This document shows, in pieces, positions 1-7,810 of a stretch of DNA of 64,000 nucleotides. The stretch spans positions 1-64,000 of the forward strand of contig CAMEYM010000015.1 of assembly GCA_945947575.1 (NCBI GenBank). Reading direction: 5' to 3'. The DNA comes from Rhizobium sp. Q54 (GTDB taxonomy: Bacteria > Pseudomonadota > Alphaproteobacteria > UBA2966 > CAIVPW01). The notes beneath the pieces are model-generated. The model was not told the DNA's origin and ran no database searches. It was given only the letters and a program-made list of their open reading frames with translations. The position numbers were made by a program, and so were the translations under genes. Each line of letters opens with the position of its first letter. Positions within the stretch are counted from its first letter, which is position 1.

Positions 1-74
1 CGCCGTCGGCGCGATGAGTTGACACCCGGCCGGGCCCCATAGGACCTGTACGTGTCCTTCCCAGAACAACAACC

Positions 75-2225
75 GTGAGACTCATGCACCCGCCCAAGGC
101 CGCGCAACGCCCCCACTCGACGACGCTGCACGGACACGAGCGCAACGACGCCTATGCCTGGCTGCGTGACGAAAACTGGCAGCAGCTGATGCACAAGCCG
201 GAGGTGCTGAAGCCGGAGATCCGCAAGTACCTGGAAGCCGAGAACGCCTACACGGCGCACGTCATGAAAGGCGCCGAGCCTGTGATGGCAGCCCTCGTCG
301 AGGAGATGAAGGGCCGCATCAAGCGCGACGACTCCTCGGTGCCGGCCAAGGACGGTCCCTACCAGTACTACCAGCGCTTCGAGACCAACTCGCAGCACCC
401 CATCTTCTGCCGCAACCGCGTTGCGGACGGCGGCCCGGCGTACAGCTGGACGCAAAGCGAAGAAGTGGTGCTCGACGTCAACCGTCTCGCCGAGGGCAAG
501 CCGTTCTTCCGCGTCTCCGCGGTCGAGCAGAGTCCCGACCACAAGCTGCTCGCGTACTCCGCCGACGAGAAAGGCTCGGAGACGCACACCATCTTCGTGC
601 GCGACATCGCCACCGGCAAGATCGTCGACCAGTCGATCACCAACAGCGACGGCTCCATCGAGTGGGCCAACGACTCGAGCACGCTGTTCTATTGCGTGCT
701 CGACGACAACCATCGCCCGAGCCGCATCTATCGCCATCGGGTCGGCCACAAGGCGTCCAAGGACGCGCTGGTCTACGAGGAGAAGGATCCCGGCTTCTTC
801 GTCGGGCTCGGCAAGACGGAAAGCCGCCGCTTCGTCGTCATCAACACCCACGACCACGTCACGACCGAGTTCTGGGTGATCGACGCCGACGACCCGGCCA
901 AGGCGCCGCGCGTCCTGGCCAAGCGCACGCCGGGAGTCGAGTACCACGCCACCCACAACGGCGGCCGCTTCTACATCCAGAGCAACGCCGGCGGCGCCGA
1001 GGACTTCAAGATCGACGTGGCGCCGGTCGAAGACGCCGAGCGCTCGAATTGGGAGGCGCTCATCCCGCACCAGCCCGGCCGCCTGCTGCTCGGCATGCGC
1101 ATTACGGCGGGCTTCCTCGTGCGCCACGAGCGCGTCGACGGCCTGCCGCGCATCGTCATCCGCCGTCTCAAGGATGGCGCCGAGCACAGCATCGCGTTCG
1201 AGGAGGAGGCCTACGACCTCAACGTGCTGCCGGGTTTCGAGTACGAGACGGCCAACCTGCGCTTCTCCTACTCGTCGCCGACGACGCCGCCCGAGGTCTA
1301 CGACTACGACATGGAGACGCGCGAGCGCGTGCTCCGGAAGCGCCAGGTCGTGCCCTCCGGCCACGACCCCAAGCAGTACGTCTCGCGCCGTCTTATGGCG
1401 CCGAGCGTTGACGGCGAGATGGTGCCGATCACCGTGTTGCATCGCCGCGACACGCCGATCGACGGCAGCGCGCCGCTGGTGCTGTATGGCTACGGCGCCT
1501 ACGGCGCGTCGATGCCGTCGGGCTTCATCCCCAATCGCTTCAGCATGGTGGACCGTGGCTTCGTCTTCTGCGTCGCGCACATTCGCGGCGGCACCGAGCG
1601 CGGCTATCGCTGGTATCGCGAAGGACGCCTCACCAAGAAGCCGAATACCTTCCGCGACTTCATCGCCGCCGCAGAGCACCTCATCGCCAAGCGCTACACG
1701 TCCCAGGGCAACATCGCCGCCTGGGGCGGCAGTGCCGGCGGGCTGCTCGTCGGTGCCGTGCTCAACCAGCGCCCGGACCTCTTCAAGGCGGCGGTCGCCG
1801 AAGTGCCGTTCGTGGATGTGCTGAACACCATGACCGACGGCACCCTGCCGCTGACGCCGCCCGAGTGGCCGGAGTGGGGCAATCCCATCACCGACGCCGA
1901 CGCGTACCGCACGATCCTAGGCTACTCGCCATACGACAACGTCGCAGCCAAGGCCTATCCGAACATCATCGTCACGGCCGGCCTCGCCGATCCGCGCGTC
2001 ACCTATTGGGAGCCGGCCAAGTGGGTCGCCAAGCTGCGCGAGAAGAAGACCGGCCAGAACCTGTTGCTGCTGAAGACCAATATGGCAGCCGGTCACGCCG
2101 GAGCAGCCGGCAGGTTCACTAAGCTGGAGGAGATCGCGCTCAACTACGCATTCCTACTCATGGTCTTCGACCGCCTCGCTCTGGTGCGTCTGCCTGAAAA
2201 GGGAAAGCGCAAGAAGGCGGCCTGA
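75..2225 (+). CDS. ptrB: Oligopeptidase B (S9 family serine peptidase)
   Basis: This is a cytoplasmic serine oligopeptidase that cleaves short peptides after basic residues. An N-terminal beta-propeller (about residues 1-415) is followed by an alpha/beta-hydrolase domain. The nucleophile elbow GGSAGG puts the catalytic Ser near 553. The Asp lies near 639 in GLADPRV, and the His near 674 in AAGHAG. The stretch EWGNPITD and the YWEPAKW motif are typical of oligopeptidase B rather than prolyl oligopeptidase. The length (716 aa) is normal for the family. GTG at 75 gives the longest frame, and an ATG at 84 is an equally plausible start. It is followed 24 bases later by an unrelated DUF2937 gene. 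Confidence 0.9.
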   Translation: MRLMHPPKAAQRPHSTTLHGHERNDAYAWLRDENWQQLMHKPEVLKPEIRKYLEAENAYTAHVMKGAEPVMAALVEEMKGRIKRDDSSVPAKDGPYQYYQRFETNSQHPIFCRNRVADGGPAYSWTQSEEVVLDVNRLAEGKPFFRVSAVEQSPDHKLLAYSADEKGSETHTIFVRDIATGKIVDQSITNSDGSIEWANDSSTLFYCVLDDNHRPSRIYRHRVGHKASKDALVYEEKDPGFFVGLGKTESRRFVVINTHDHVTTEFWVIDADDPAKAPRVLAKRTPGVEYHATHNGGRFYIQSNAGGAEDFKIDVAPVEDAERSNWEALIPHQPGRLLLGMRITAGFLVRHERVDGLPRIVIRRLKDGAEHSIAFEEEAYDLNVLPGFEYETANLRFSYSSPTTPPEVYDYDMETRERVLRKRQVVPSGHDPKQYVSRRLMAPSVDGEMVPITVLHRRDTPIDGSAPLVLYGYGAYGASMPSGFIPNRFSMVDRGFVFCVAHIRGGTERGYRWYREGRLTKKPNTFRDFIAAAEHLIAKRYTSQGNIAAWGGSAGGLLVGAVLNQRPDLFKAAVAEVPFVDVLNTMTDGTLPLTPPEWPEWGNPITDADAYRTILGYSPYDNVAAKAYPNIIVTAGLADPRVTYWEPAKWVAKLREKKTGQNLLLLKTNMAAGHAGAAGRFTKLEEIALNYAFLLMVFDRLALVRLPEKGKRKKAA

Positions 2226-2249
2226 TGCGAGGGGTTCGGCGTTGAGGAC

Positions 2250-2732
2250 ATGAAGTGGCTGGGGCGCAAACTCGACTCTCTTGTCTCTGCGCTGTTTGCC
2301 GCCAGCTTCGGCCTGGCCGCGTCGCAGGTGTTGGAGTTCATCCAGCAGTACCGCCAGCGCCTCGGCGGTCATCTCGCCGAGGCGCAGTTCGCGTTCCGGC
2401 AAACCATCGACGGCGACTTGCCGGGCTTGAACACTGCGGCGCGGGCCGCTTTGGCGACGCCGCAGCAGGAGCGGGTGACGGAGCTCGCGCAGGCCGGCAA
2501 CGCCCTGGCTTCAGCGGGGCCGTGGGAGCTGCCCTGGAAATTTCTTTGGCATATTGATTTCGGCGTGGCAGGGGGCACATTCAGGGACTACCAGCCGGCG
2601 ATGCCGCTGGACGTGGTCAGCTTGTCCTATGCGGCCGGCGGCATGGCGCTGGGCTGGATAGCGTGGGAGCTGATCAAAAGCCTGTTCCGGCCAAGCCGCC
2701 GACACACGACGACACTGGCGCGATCGGGGTAG
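2250..2732 (+). CDS. DUF2937 family membrane protein
   Basis: This is a 160-residue protein of unknown function that resembles the DUF2937 family. A hydrophobic N-terminal segment (about residues 10-30, LVSALFAASFGLAASQ) is followed by a soluble helical part. A second membrane segment near 125-145 (VVSLSYAAGGMALGWIAW) comes before a basic C-terminus. The helical part between the two membrane segments is probably extracytoplasmic. The gene lies 24 bases after the oligopeptidase B gene and may be co-transcribed with it. The family call is from memory of the N-terminal pattern, and no function can be given. Confidence 0.72.
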   Translation: MKWLGRKLDSLVSALFAASFGLAASQVLEFIQQYRQRLGGHLAEAQFAFRQTIDGDLPGLNTAARAALATPQQERVTELAQAGNALASAGPWELPWKFLWHIDFGVAGGTFRDYQPAMPLDVVSLSYAAGGMALGWIAWELIKSLFRPSRRHTTTLARSG

Positions 2733-2781
2733 GACCCCTACTCTCTTTGGGGAACCAGGAGCAGCGGGGGTCGAGTGTTCG

Positions 2782-3579
2782 ATGCTGAACAGCCGGCGCG
2801 GCGCGTCGGCGGCACGGGGGGAGACGGAGGTTTTGAAGCGGCCTTTGCGTCTCGCTACGTATAACATCCATAAGTTCGTCGGAAACGACGGTCGCCGCGA
2901 CCCCGGCCGGATTCTGTCCGTGCTGCGCGAGATCGACGCCGACGTCCTTTGCATTCAGGAATTCGACGCGCGCAAGGTCGAGGGCTGCTCGTTCAGCGTG
3001 TCCGACCTCGAGTCCGAGCTCGGCGCGACCGCGCACATTCATCCGACCCGCTCTGGCCGCCGCGGCTATCACGGCAACCTCATCCTCACCAAGCTCACCG
3101 CCAAGGCGGTCGAGCGTCACGACATCGGCCGCGGCGCCGACGAGTTCGAGAAGCGCGGCATGATGGTCGCCGACTTCGAGATCGACGGCCTGCCCATCCG
3201 CGTCGCCAACACCCACCTCGCCCTGTGGCCGGCGGCGCGCAAGCGCCAGGCCGAACGTCTGACGTCGCAGCTGTGCGCGCCCAAGGACGGCATGCTCGTG
3301 CTCGCCGGCGATCTCAACGAATGGCTGCCGGTCGGCTGTTCGCATTCCTTGTTCATGGGCGCGTGGGGCGCGCATCCCAATCCACCGACCTTCCCGGCGA
3401 CGCGCCCCGTCATCGGCTTCGATCGCATCTGGGTGGCGCCGCGCAAGTGCCTGACGCGTCTCGAGGTGCATCAGTCGCCGCTGGCGCGCATGGCCTCCGA
3501 CCACTTGCCGGTGAAAGCGACCCTCGACTTCGCCGTCGCACCGGCCAAAGCCCGGTCGCCCGAGCTGGTCCCGGCCTAG
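2782..3579 (+). CDS. Endonuclease/exonuclease/phosphatase (EEP) family hydrolase
   Basis: This is a metal-dependent phosphoesterase-fold protein whose substrate is unknown. The expected EEP motifs occur in order: LATYNIHKF (Asn), CIQEFD (metal Glu), GYHGNLILTK, ANTHLAL (His), LAGDLNEW (Asp/Asn) and the terminal SDHLPVKA (Asp-His). All catalytic positions are therefore present. The first codons before LKRPLRLATYN are low in conservation value, and a TTG at 2833 is a possible alternative start. No signal peptide is seen. The stop overlaps the stop of the opposing membrane-protein gene by four bases in a shared CTAG. Confidence 0.85.
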   Translation: MLNSRRGASAARGETEVLKRPLRLATYNIHKFVGNDGRRDPGRILSVLREIDADVLCIQEFDARKVEGCSFSVSDLESELGATAHIHPTRSGRRGYHGNLILTKLTAKAVERHDIGRGADEFEKRGMMVADFEIDGLPIRVANTHLALWPAARKRQAERLTSQLCAPKDGMLVLAGDLNEWLPVGCSHSLFMGAWGAHPNPPTFPATRPVIGFDRIWVAPRKCLTRLEVHQSPLARMASDHLPVKATLDFAVAPAKARSPELVPA

Positions 3580-4496
3580 CCGCCGAGGAAGGGCAGTCCG
3601 AGCCCGGCCTGCCAGTGCGCGACCAGCACCGCGACCGCGACGACGAGCAGCGACGCAAAGGCCAGCACGATCGACCGTCCCTTGCCGCTGGCGCCGATCT
3701 GTGCCGCGATCCACTCCGAGAAGAACACCAGCAGCAGCACGCCCAGCGCCGCCATGCTGCCGTCCTCCTCGATCAGCAGCACACCCGCGAGCGCAAGGAG
3801 GGGAAGTCCCGCTCCCAACACCAGCGCCGCGCCCGGCGCAAAGCGCACCGTCGGCCAATTCCACCCGACGAACCCGAGCGTGCTCGCACCGAGCGCAATG
3901 GCCAGGGCGCTGACCTGATCCGCTCCCGCCACCCAAGCGACCGCCGCGACGCCAAACGCCGCCACCATCATCTGCACCGGCACCGTGCCGGCGCTGCCCG
4001 CCACCCGGGTCGCCCGCACGAACACCAGGGTCGCCCCGGCGAAGCAGGCGACCAGCACGTTGCGCTCGGGCCCAAGGTCGGTGCTGGCGACGTCGTCGGC
4101 CAGCGACCACAGGATCGCCCCCAGCCCGACGCCGATCACCAGCAAGCGGTGGCGCTTGCCGCCCCATCCCTCGCTGTCGATCAGGACGCCCGCCACCAGC
4201 CCGAACAGGGCCAGCAGCAGCGGCAGGTGCTCGCTGAGCTCGGGCAGTCCCCGGCTACGCACGACCGCCGCGTAGGCGAGGACGAACCCCGCCGCCACAC
4301 CCGCACCGGCCATGGCACCAGCGCGCGCCTTGCCGCCGATCAGCCGCAGCAGCGCGATGGCCGCCACCGCAGCCACCAGCGGCAGCAGCGTGGCGATCAG
4401 CAAGTCCGGCTCCCAGAGCCAGTCTGGCGGCCATTCGAGCAGGCGATCGAGGGACAAGGGAGTGGGCGGGGGTTCGGGTTGCGCGGCACGTACCAC
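3576..4496 (-). CDS. Polytopic membrane protein of unknown function
   Basis: This is a 306-residue, very hydrophobic protein. It appears to have about nine or ten membrane segments, for example LLIATLLPLVAAVAAIALL near 33-51 and SIVLAFASLLVVAVAVLVAHW near the C-terminus. A proline-rich N-terminal stretch (PEPPPTPLSLDRLLEWPPDW) precedes the first segment. I do not recognise a transporter or enzyme signature. It is transcribed opposite to both neighbours. It ends in the same CTAG as the EEP hydrolase gene and starts 90 bases from the divergent flavin-reductase gene. Confidence 0.7.
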   Translation of the reverse strand: MVRAAQPEPPPTPLSLDRLLEWPPDWLWEPDLLIATLLPLVAAVAAIALLRLIGGKARAGAMAGAGVAAGFVLAYAAVVRSRGLPELSEHLPLLLALFGLVAGVLIDSEGWGGKRHRLLVIGVGLGAILWSLADDVASTDLGPERNVLVACFAGATLVFVRATRVAGSAGTVPVQMMVAAFGVAAVAWVAGADQVSALAIALGASTLGFVGWNWPTVRFAPGAALVLGAGLPLLALAGVLLIEEDGSMAALGVLLLVFFSEWIAAQIGASGKGRSIVLAFASLLVVAVAVLVAHWQAGLGLPFLGG

Positions 4497-4585
4497 GCTT
4501 CCAGCCGCCGCGCCAGTTGGCCCGCGGCCTTCGGCCGCGCCATCAATTGTGCCCGGGGCTACCGTCTGGTAACAGGCGCGGAGGC

Positions 4586-5329
4586 ATGAGCACCCCCCCG
4601 GACCGCCGCACGGCCACCGTGACCGAGATCGCCTCGCCGACGCCGGAGGTGCGCGTCGTCCGTATGGGGTTCGATCCGGGCGAAAGCCTGCGCTTCGAGG
4701 CCGGCCAGTACGTGCGCCTGTGGTTCGATGCCCTGCCGGCGCGCGACTACTCGCTCGGCAATCGCCCGGACCAGCCGTCGCTGGAGTTCCACATCCGGGT
4801 CAGCAGCGACAAGGGCGTTGGCCGCTATGTCCGCGAGCACTTGCGCATCGGCGAGCAGGTCGGGGTCGCTGGCCCCTTCGGCGATGCCTTCCTGCGCCGC
4901 GACCACCGTGGCCCCATCCTCGCCGTGGCGGGTGGCACCGGTGTCGTCGCCATCCAATCGATCGTCGAGACCGCCCTCGCTGGCGGCATGCGCCAACCCG
5001 TCTACGCCTACTGGGGCACGCGCACCGACGATGACCTCTACTCACTCAGCCGCTTCCGCGACCTCGCCGCGCGTCACGGCAACCTCAAGCTGATATGCGC
5101 GGTGGCCGAGCCCGCCGCGGCGAGCCCGCATCGCCGCGGCAATGTCTCGGATGCGGTCGCGGCAGACTTCCCCAGCGTTGCAGGCTTCAAGGCCTACGTG
5201 ACCGGTCCACCCGCGATGGTCACGGCGACCCAGGAGATACTCCTGTCGCGCGGCCTCGATGCCCGCGACCTGCACACCGACCCGTTCGTGCCCGGCGACC
5301 ATCACTCCCAACAGGCGAGCGTCCCGTGA
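4586..5329 (+). CDS. FAD/NAD(P)H oxidoreductase, ferredoxin-NADP reductase fold
   Basis: This is a two-domain flavin reductase of the ferredoxin-NADP reductase superfamily without an attached 2Fe-2S domain. The FAD site is marked by ARDYSLGN (the RxYS motif, about residues 51-58) and a following GVGRYV phosphate loop. The NAD site is GGTGVV near residue 116, and the C-terminal YVTGPPAMV is the usual CGPxxM-like turn. It probably passes electrons from NAD(P)H to a protein partner or free flavin. The start ATG at 4586 is chosen because homology-like sequence begins there. The stop overlaps the GTG start of the next gene, so the two are likely translationally coupled. Confidence 0.82.
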   Translation: MSTPPDRRTATVTEIASPTPEVRVVRMGFDPGESLRFEAGQYVRLWFDALPARDYSLGNRPDQPSLEFHIRVSSDKGVGRYVREHLRIGEQVGVAGPFGDAFLRRDHRGPILAVAGGTGVVAIQSIVETALAGGMRQPVYAYWGTRTDDDLYSLSRFRDLAARHGNLKLICAVAEPAAASPHRRGNVSDAVAADFPSVAGFKAYVTGPPAMVTATQEILLSRGLDARDLHTDPFVPGDHHSQQASVP

Positions 5330-6180
5330 AGCTGCTCTCGTTTCGTCATCAAGGCCGCGACACCTTCGGCGCGGTCGTCGGCAACGGGGTCATCGACCTC
5401 GGCGCACATCTCGCCAAGGACGGCGTGCGCACCCTGCGTGAGGCACTGATGCAACACGAGGACTTGGCGGACTTCGTGCGTGGCGCCCCGAGCGACGCGC
5501 GCCTCGACGAGATCACCTTCCTGCCGGTGATCACCAACCCCGATAAGATCCTGTGCGTCGGCCTCAACTACGAGGCCCACCGCATCGAGACGGGGCGCGA
5601 CAAGATGAAGTACCCGGTACTGTTCCCGCGCTTCGCCGACACCCAGGTGGGCCACCGCCAGCCGTTGGTGAAGCCTGCTGAGTCCGACAAGTTCGACTTT
5701 GAGGGCGAGCTCGCCGTGGTGATCGGCAAGGGCGGCCGGCGCATCCCGGAGGATCAGGCGCTGGCCCATGTCGCCGGGTACTCCTGCTACCACGACGGCA
5801 GCGTGCGCGATTGGCAGGGTCACAGCACCCAGTTCACCGCCGGCAAGAACTTTCCCGCGAGCGGAGGCTTGGGCCCGTGGCTCGTGACTCCCGACGAGGC
5901 GCCGCCGCCAGCCCAGATGGTCCTCACCACGCGGCTGAACGGCGCCGAGGTGCAGAAGAGCGGCGTCCATGACCTGATCTTCCCGGTGCCCGCGCTGATC
6001 GCCTACATCTCGCGCTTCACGGCGCTTTCTCCCGGAGATGTGATCGCCACCGGCACGCCGGGGGGCGTGGGTTACGTTCGCAAGCCGCCGCTCTATATGA
6101 AGGGGGGCGATACCATCGAGGTCGAGATCACCGGCATCGGTACGTTGTCGCACCCGGTCATTGCGGAAGGAGCAGCTTGA
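5326..6180 (+). CDS. Fumarylacetoacetate hydrolase (FAH) family protein
   Basis: This is a member of the FAH superfamily, which includes enzymes that hydrolyse or isomerise 2-oxo acids from aromatic breakdown. Family signatures are ILCVGLNYEAH, FEGELAVVIGKG (metal Glu residues), GYSCYHDGSVRDWQ, FTAGKNFPASGGLGPWLVTPDE and ATGTPGGVGYVRKPP. An N-terminal domain of about 70 residues precedes the core, as in 2-hydroxyhepta-2,4-diene-1,7-dioate isomerase-type members. The GTG start at 5326 overlaps the preceding stop in GTGA. The product may act with the flavin reductase upstream, but the exact substrate cannot be read from sequence. Confidence 0.87.
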   Translation: MKLLSFRHQGRDTFGAVVGNGVIDLGAHLAKDGVRTLREALMQHEDLADFVRGAPSDARLDEITFLPVITNPDKILCVGLNYEAHRIETGRDKMKYPVLFPRFADTQVGHRQPLVKPAESDKFDFEGELAVVIGKGGRRIPEDQALAHVAGYSCYHDGSVRDWQGHSTQFTAGKNFPASGGLGPWLVTPDEAPPPAQMVLTTRLNGAEVQKSGVHDLIFPVPALIAYISRFTALSPGDVIATGTPGGVGYVRKPPLYMKGGDTIEVEITGIGTLSHPVIAEGAA

Positions 6181-6629
6181 TGGCGGACAAGAACGAGAGC
6201 ACCACGCCCACCTCCTCCGGCGACAAAGTCGTCAAGTCCGACGCGGAGTGGAAGGCGAGTTTGCCCGCCGACGTCTATCGCGTCGCGCGCAAGCAGGGCA
6301 CCGAGCCCGCCTTCACGGGCAAGTACCACGCGGAAAAGCGCGCCGGCCTCTACAAGTGCGCCTGCTGCGGCCAGGACTTGTTCGAGTCCAAGACCAAGTT
6401 CGACTCCGGCACCGGCTGGCCGAGCTTCTACGCGCCCGTGAAGAACGAGGCCGTCGTCAACAAGCAGGACTTCAGCCACGGTATGATTCGTACCGAGACG
6501 CTGTGTAGCCGCTGCGACGCCCACCTCGGCCACGTCTTCGACGACGGGCCGCGTCCGACCGGCCAGCGCTACTGCATGAACTCTGCTGCGCTGTCGTTCG
6601 AGCCGAAGGCCGGAGAGCTGAAGAAGTAG
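6180..6629 (+). CDS. msrB: Peptide-methionine (R)-S-oxide reductase
   Basis: This enzyme reduces the R epimer of methionine sulfoxide in proteins using thioredoxin. Both zinc-binding CxxC pairs are present (CACC and CSRC). So are TKFDSGTGWPSFY, the His of CDAHLGHVF, and the catalytic Cys in RYCMNS. At 149 aa it has the normal length of a single-domain cytoplasmic MsrB, with no signal peptide. The start overlaps the stop of the FAH-family gene by one base (TGATG), making a three-gene overlapping set with the flavin reductase. Confidence 0.95.
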   Translation: MADKNESTTPTSSGDKVVKSDAEWKASLPADVYRVARKQGTEPAFTGKYHAEKRAGLYKCACCGQDLFESKTKFDSGTGWPSFYAPVKNEAVVNKQDFSHGMIRTETLCSRCDAHLGHVFDDGPRPTGQRYCMNSAALSFEPKAGELKK

Positions 6630-6637
6630 GGGAGCGA

Positions 6638-7810
6638 ATGCACATCGGGGGAAAGGGTGCGGCCCTGCGGGCGGCAATACTTGCGCTCGCAGTCACGGCG
6701 TGCGGCCAGCCGAGCGGCTTCGGCGCGGTGCTCGACGATGCGGTGGACGCCGGCTTCCCCGGAGTGGTCCTTTATGTGCGCGCCGGCACCGACATCTGGG
6801 TTGGCGCACGCGGAGTATCGGACATCGTCGCCAACACTCCGCTCGCGGTCGACGATCGCATGCTGCTGGTACGCAGCGCGCACCCGATCCTTGCCGTCGC
6901 CGTGCTGCAACTTGTCACCGAGAACAAGGTGCGCCTCGACGCCGCCGTCGCCCAGTATGCCGGGCTCGACATCCTGTACGGAGTGCCGGATGCGCAGCGC
7001 ATCACGGTGCAGCAGGCGCTCGGCCACACCTCGGGACTGCGCGATCCCTATGGCTTGGCGGCGTTCCAAGAAGAAGTGCTCGGCCGTGGCGCCGACCCGC
7101 GGCGCGTCTGGACGCCCAAGGACGTGCTCGGCCATCTCGGGCGGCCCGGGAATCGGCCAACCTTTCCGCCGGGGCAAGGCGTGCGCTACTCGGCGGCCAA
7201 CACGTTGGCGCTCGCGCTCGTGCTCGAGGCAGCAGGTGGCGAATCACTGGATGCTGCCTTGCAGCGGCGCGTCTACGCGCGTGCCGCGATGGTCCACACC
7301 AGCGCCGGCGGTGCGGTCGTCCCTGGCTACGCCGTGCTTCCCAAGGCCCAGGTCGATGCCGGGGTCACGTCACGTGCGGCGCCGGTAGGCGCTTTCCGCG
7401 AGGTGTCGTCCATCACTGCTGGGTTCGGCGGCGCCGGGGCGGGGATCGCTACGACCGCCGAGGATCTCGCGTTGTTCCTGGATGCGCTGTTCGAAGGCCG
7501 CGTCGTTGCGCTTGGGCAGATGGAGCGGATGCGCAACGCAGCAACGGCGACCACGGTGCTCGAAACCGGCGCCGAGGTGCGCTTCGGACTCGGCCTTGCC
7601 GAGCGCATCACGGCCGGCTCAGGAGTCGTCATCGGCTTCGAGGGCGCCGGCTACGGCTACACGACGATGGTGTACCGCGTGCCGGAACTCGACATCACCG
7701 TGGCCTTGCTGGCCAACGCCTCGGGGCCCGACCTGTCGCTGTCGGATGCCCTCGAGGCAGTCCTGCGCCTCGCCAAGGCGAGCGACAAGCGCGCCTTCGG
7801 CGTGCGCTAG
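6638..7810 (+). CDS. Serine hydrolase (class C beta-lactamase fold), degenerate active site
   Basis: This is a lipoprotein of the beta-lactamase/D-alanyl-D-alanine carboxypeptidase fold. A signal with the lipobox VTAC (Cys near residue 22) predicts an outer-membrane or periplasmic anchor. The fold is recognisable from LDAAVAQYAGL, VQQALGHTSGLRDP, the YSAAN box and the C-terminal VPELDITVALLAN. The usual catalytic SxxK box reads SAHP where the family normally has SVTK, so the general-base Lys is absent. The late HTG/GHGG-type box reads GAGYG. It may be non-catalytic or have changed chemistry. It begins 8 bases after msrB and ends in a CTAG shared with pepN. Confidence 0.8.
   Translation: MHIGGKGAALRAAILALAVTACGQPSGFGAVLDDAVDAGFPGVVLYVRAGTDIWVGARGVSDIVANTPLAVDDRMLLVRSAHPILAVAVLQLVTENKVRLDAAVAQYAGLDILYGVPDAQRITVQQALGHTSGLRDPYGLAAFQEEVLGRGADPRRVWTPKDVLGHLGRPGNRPTFPPGQGVRYSAANTLALALVLEAAGGESLDAALQRRVYARAAMVHTSAGGAVVPGYAVLPKAQVDAGVTSRAAPVGAFREVSSITAGFGGAGAGIATTAEDLALFLDALFEGRVVALGQMERMRNAATATTVLETGAEVRFGLGLAERITAGSGVVIGFEGAGYGYTTMVYRVPELDITVALLANASGPDLSLSDALEAVLRLAKASDKRAFGVR

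Noticed and set aside
2674-4589. Long overlapping frames on both strands around the EEP hydrolase and membrane-protein genes
   Set aside because: They cut across two convergent real genes and encode Arg/Gly-rich sequence without any family motif.
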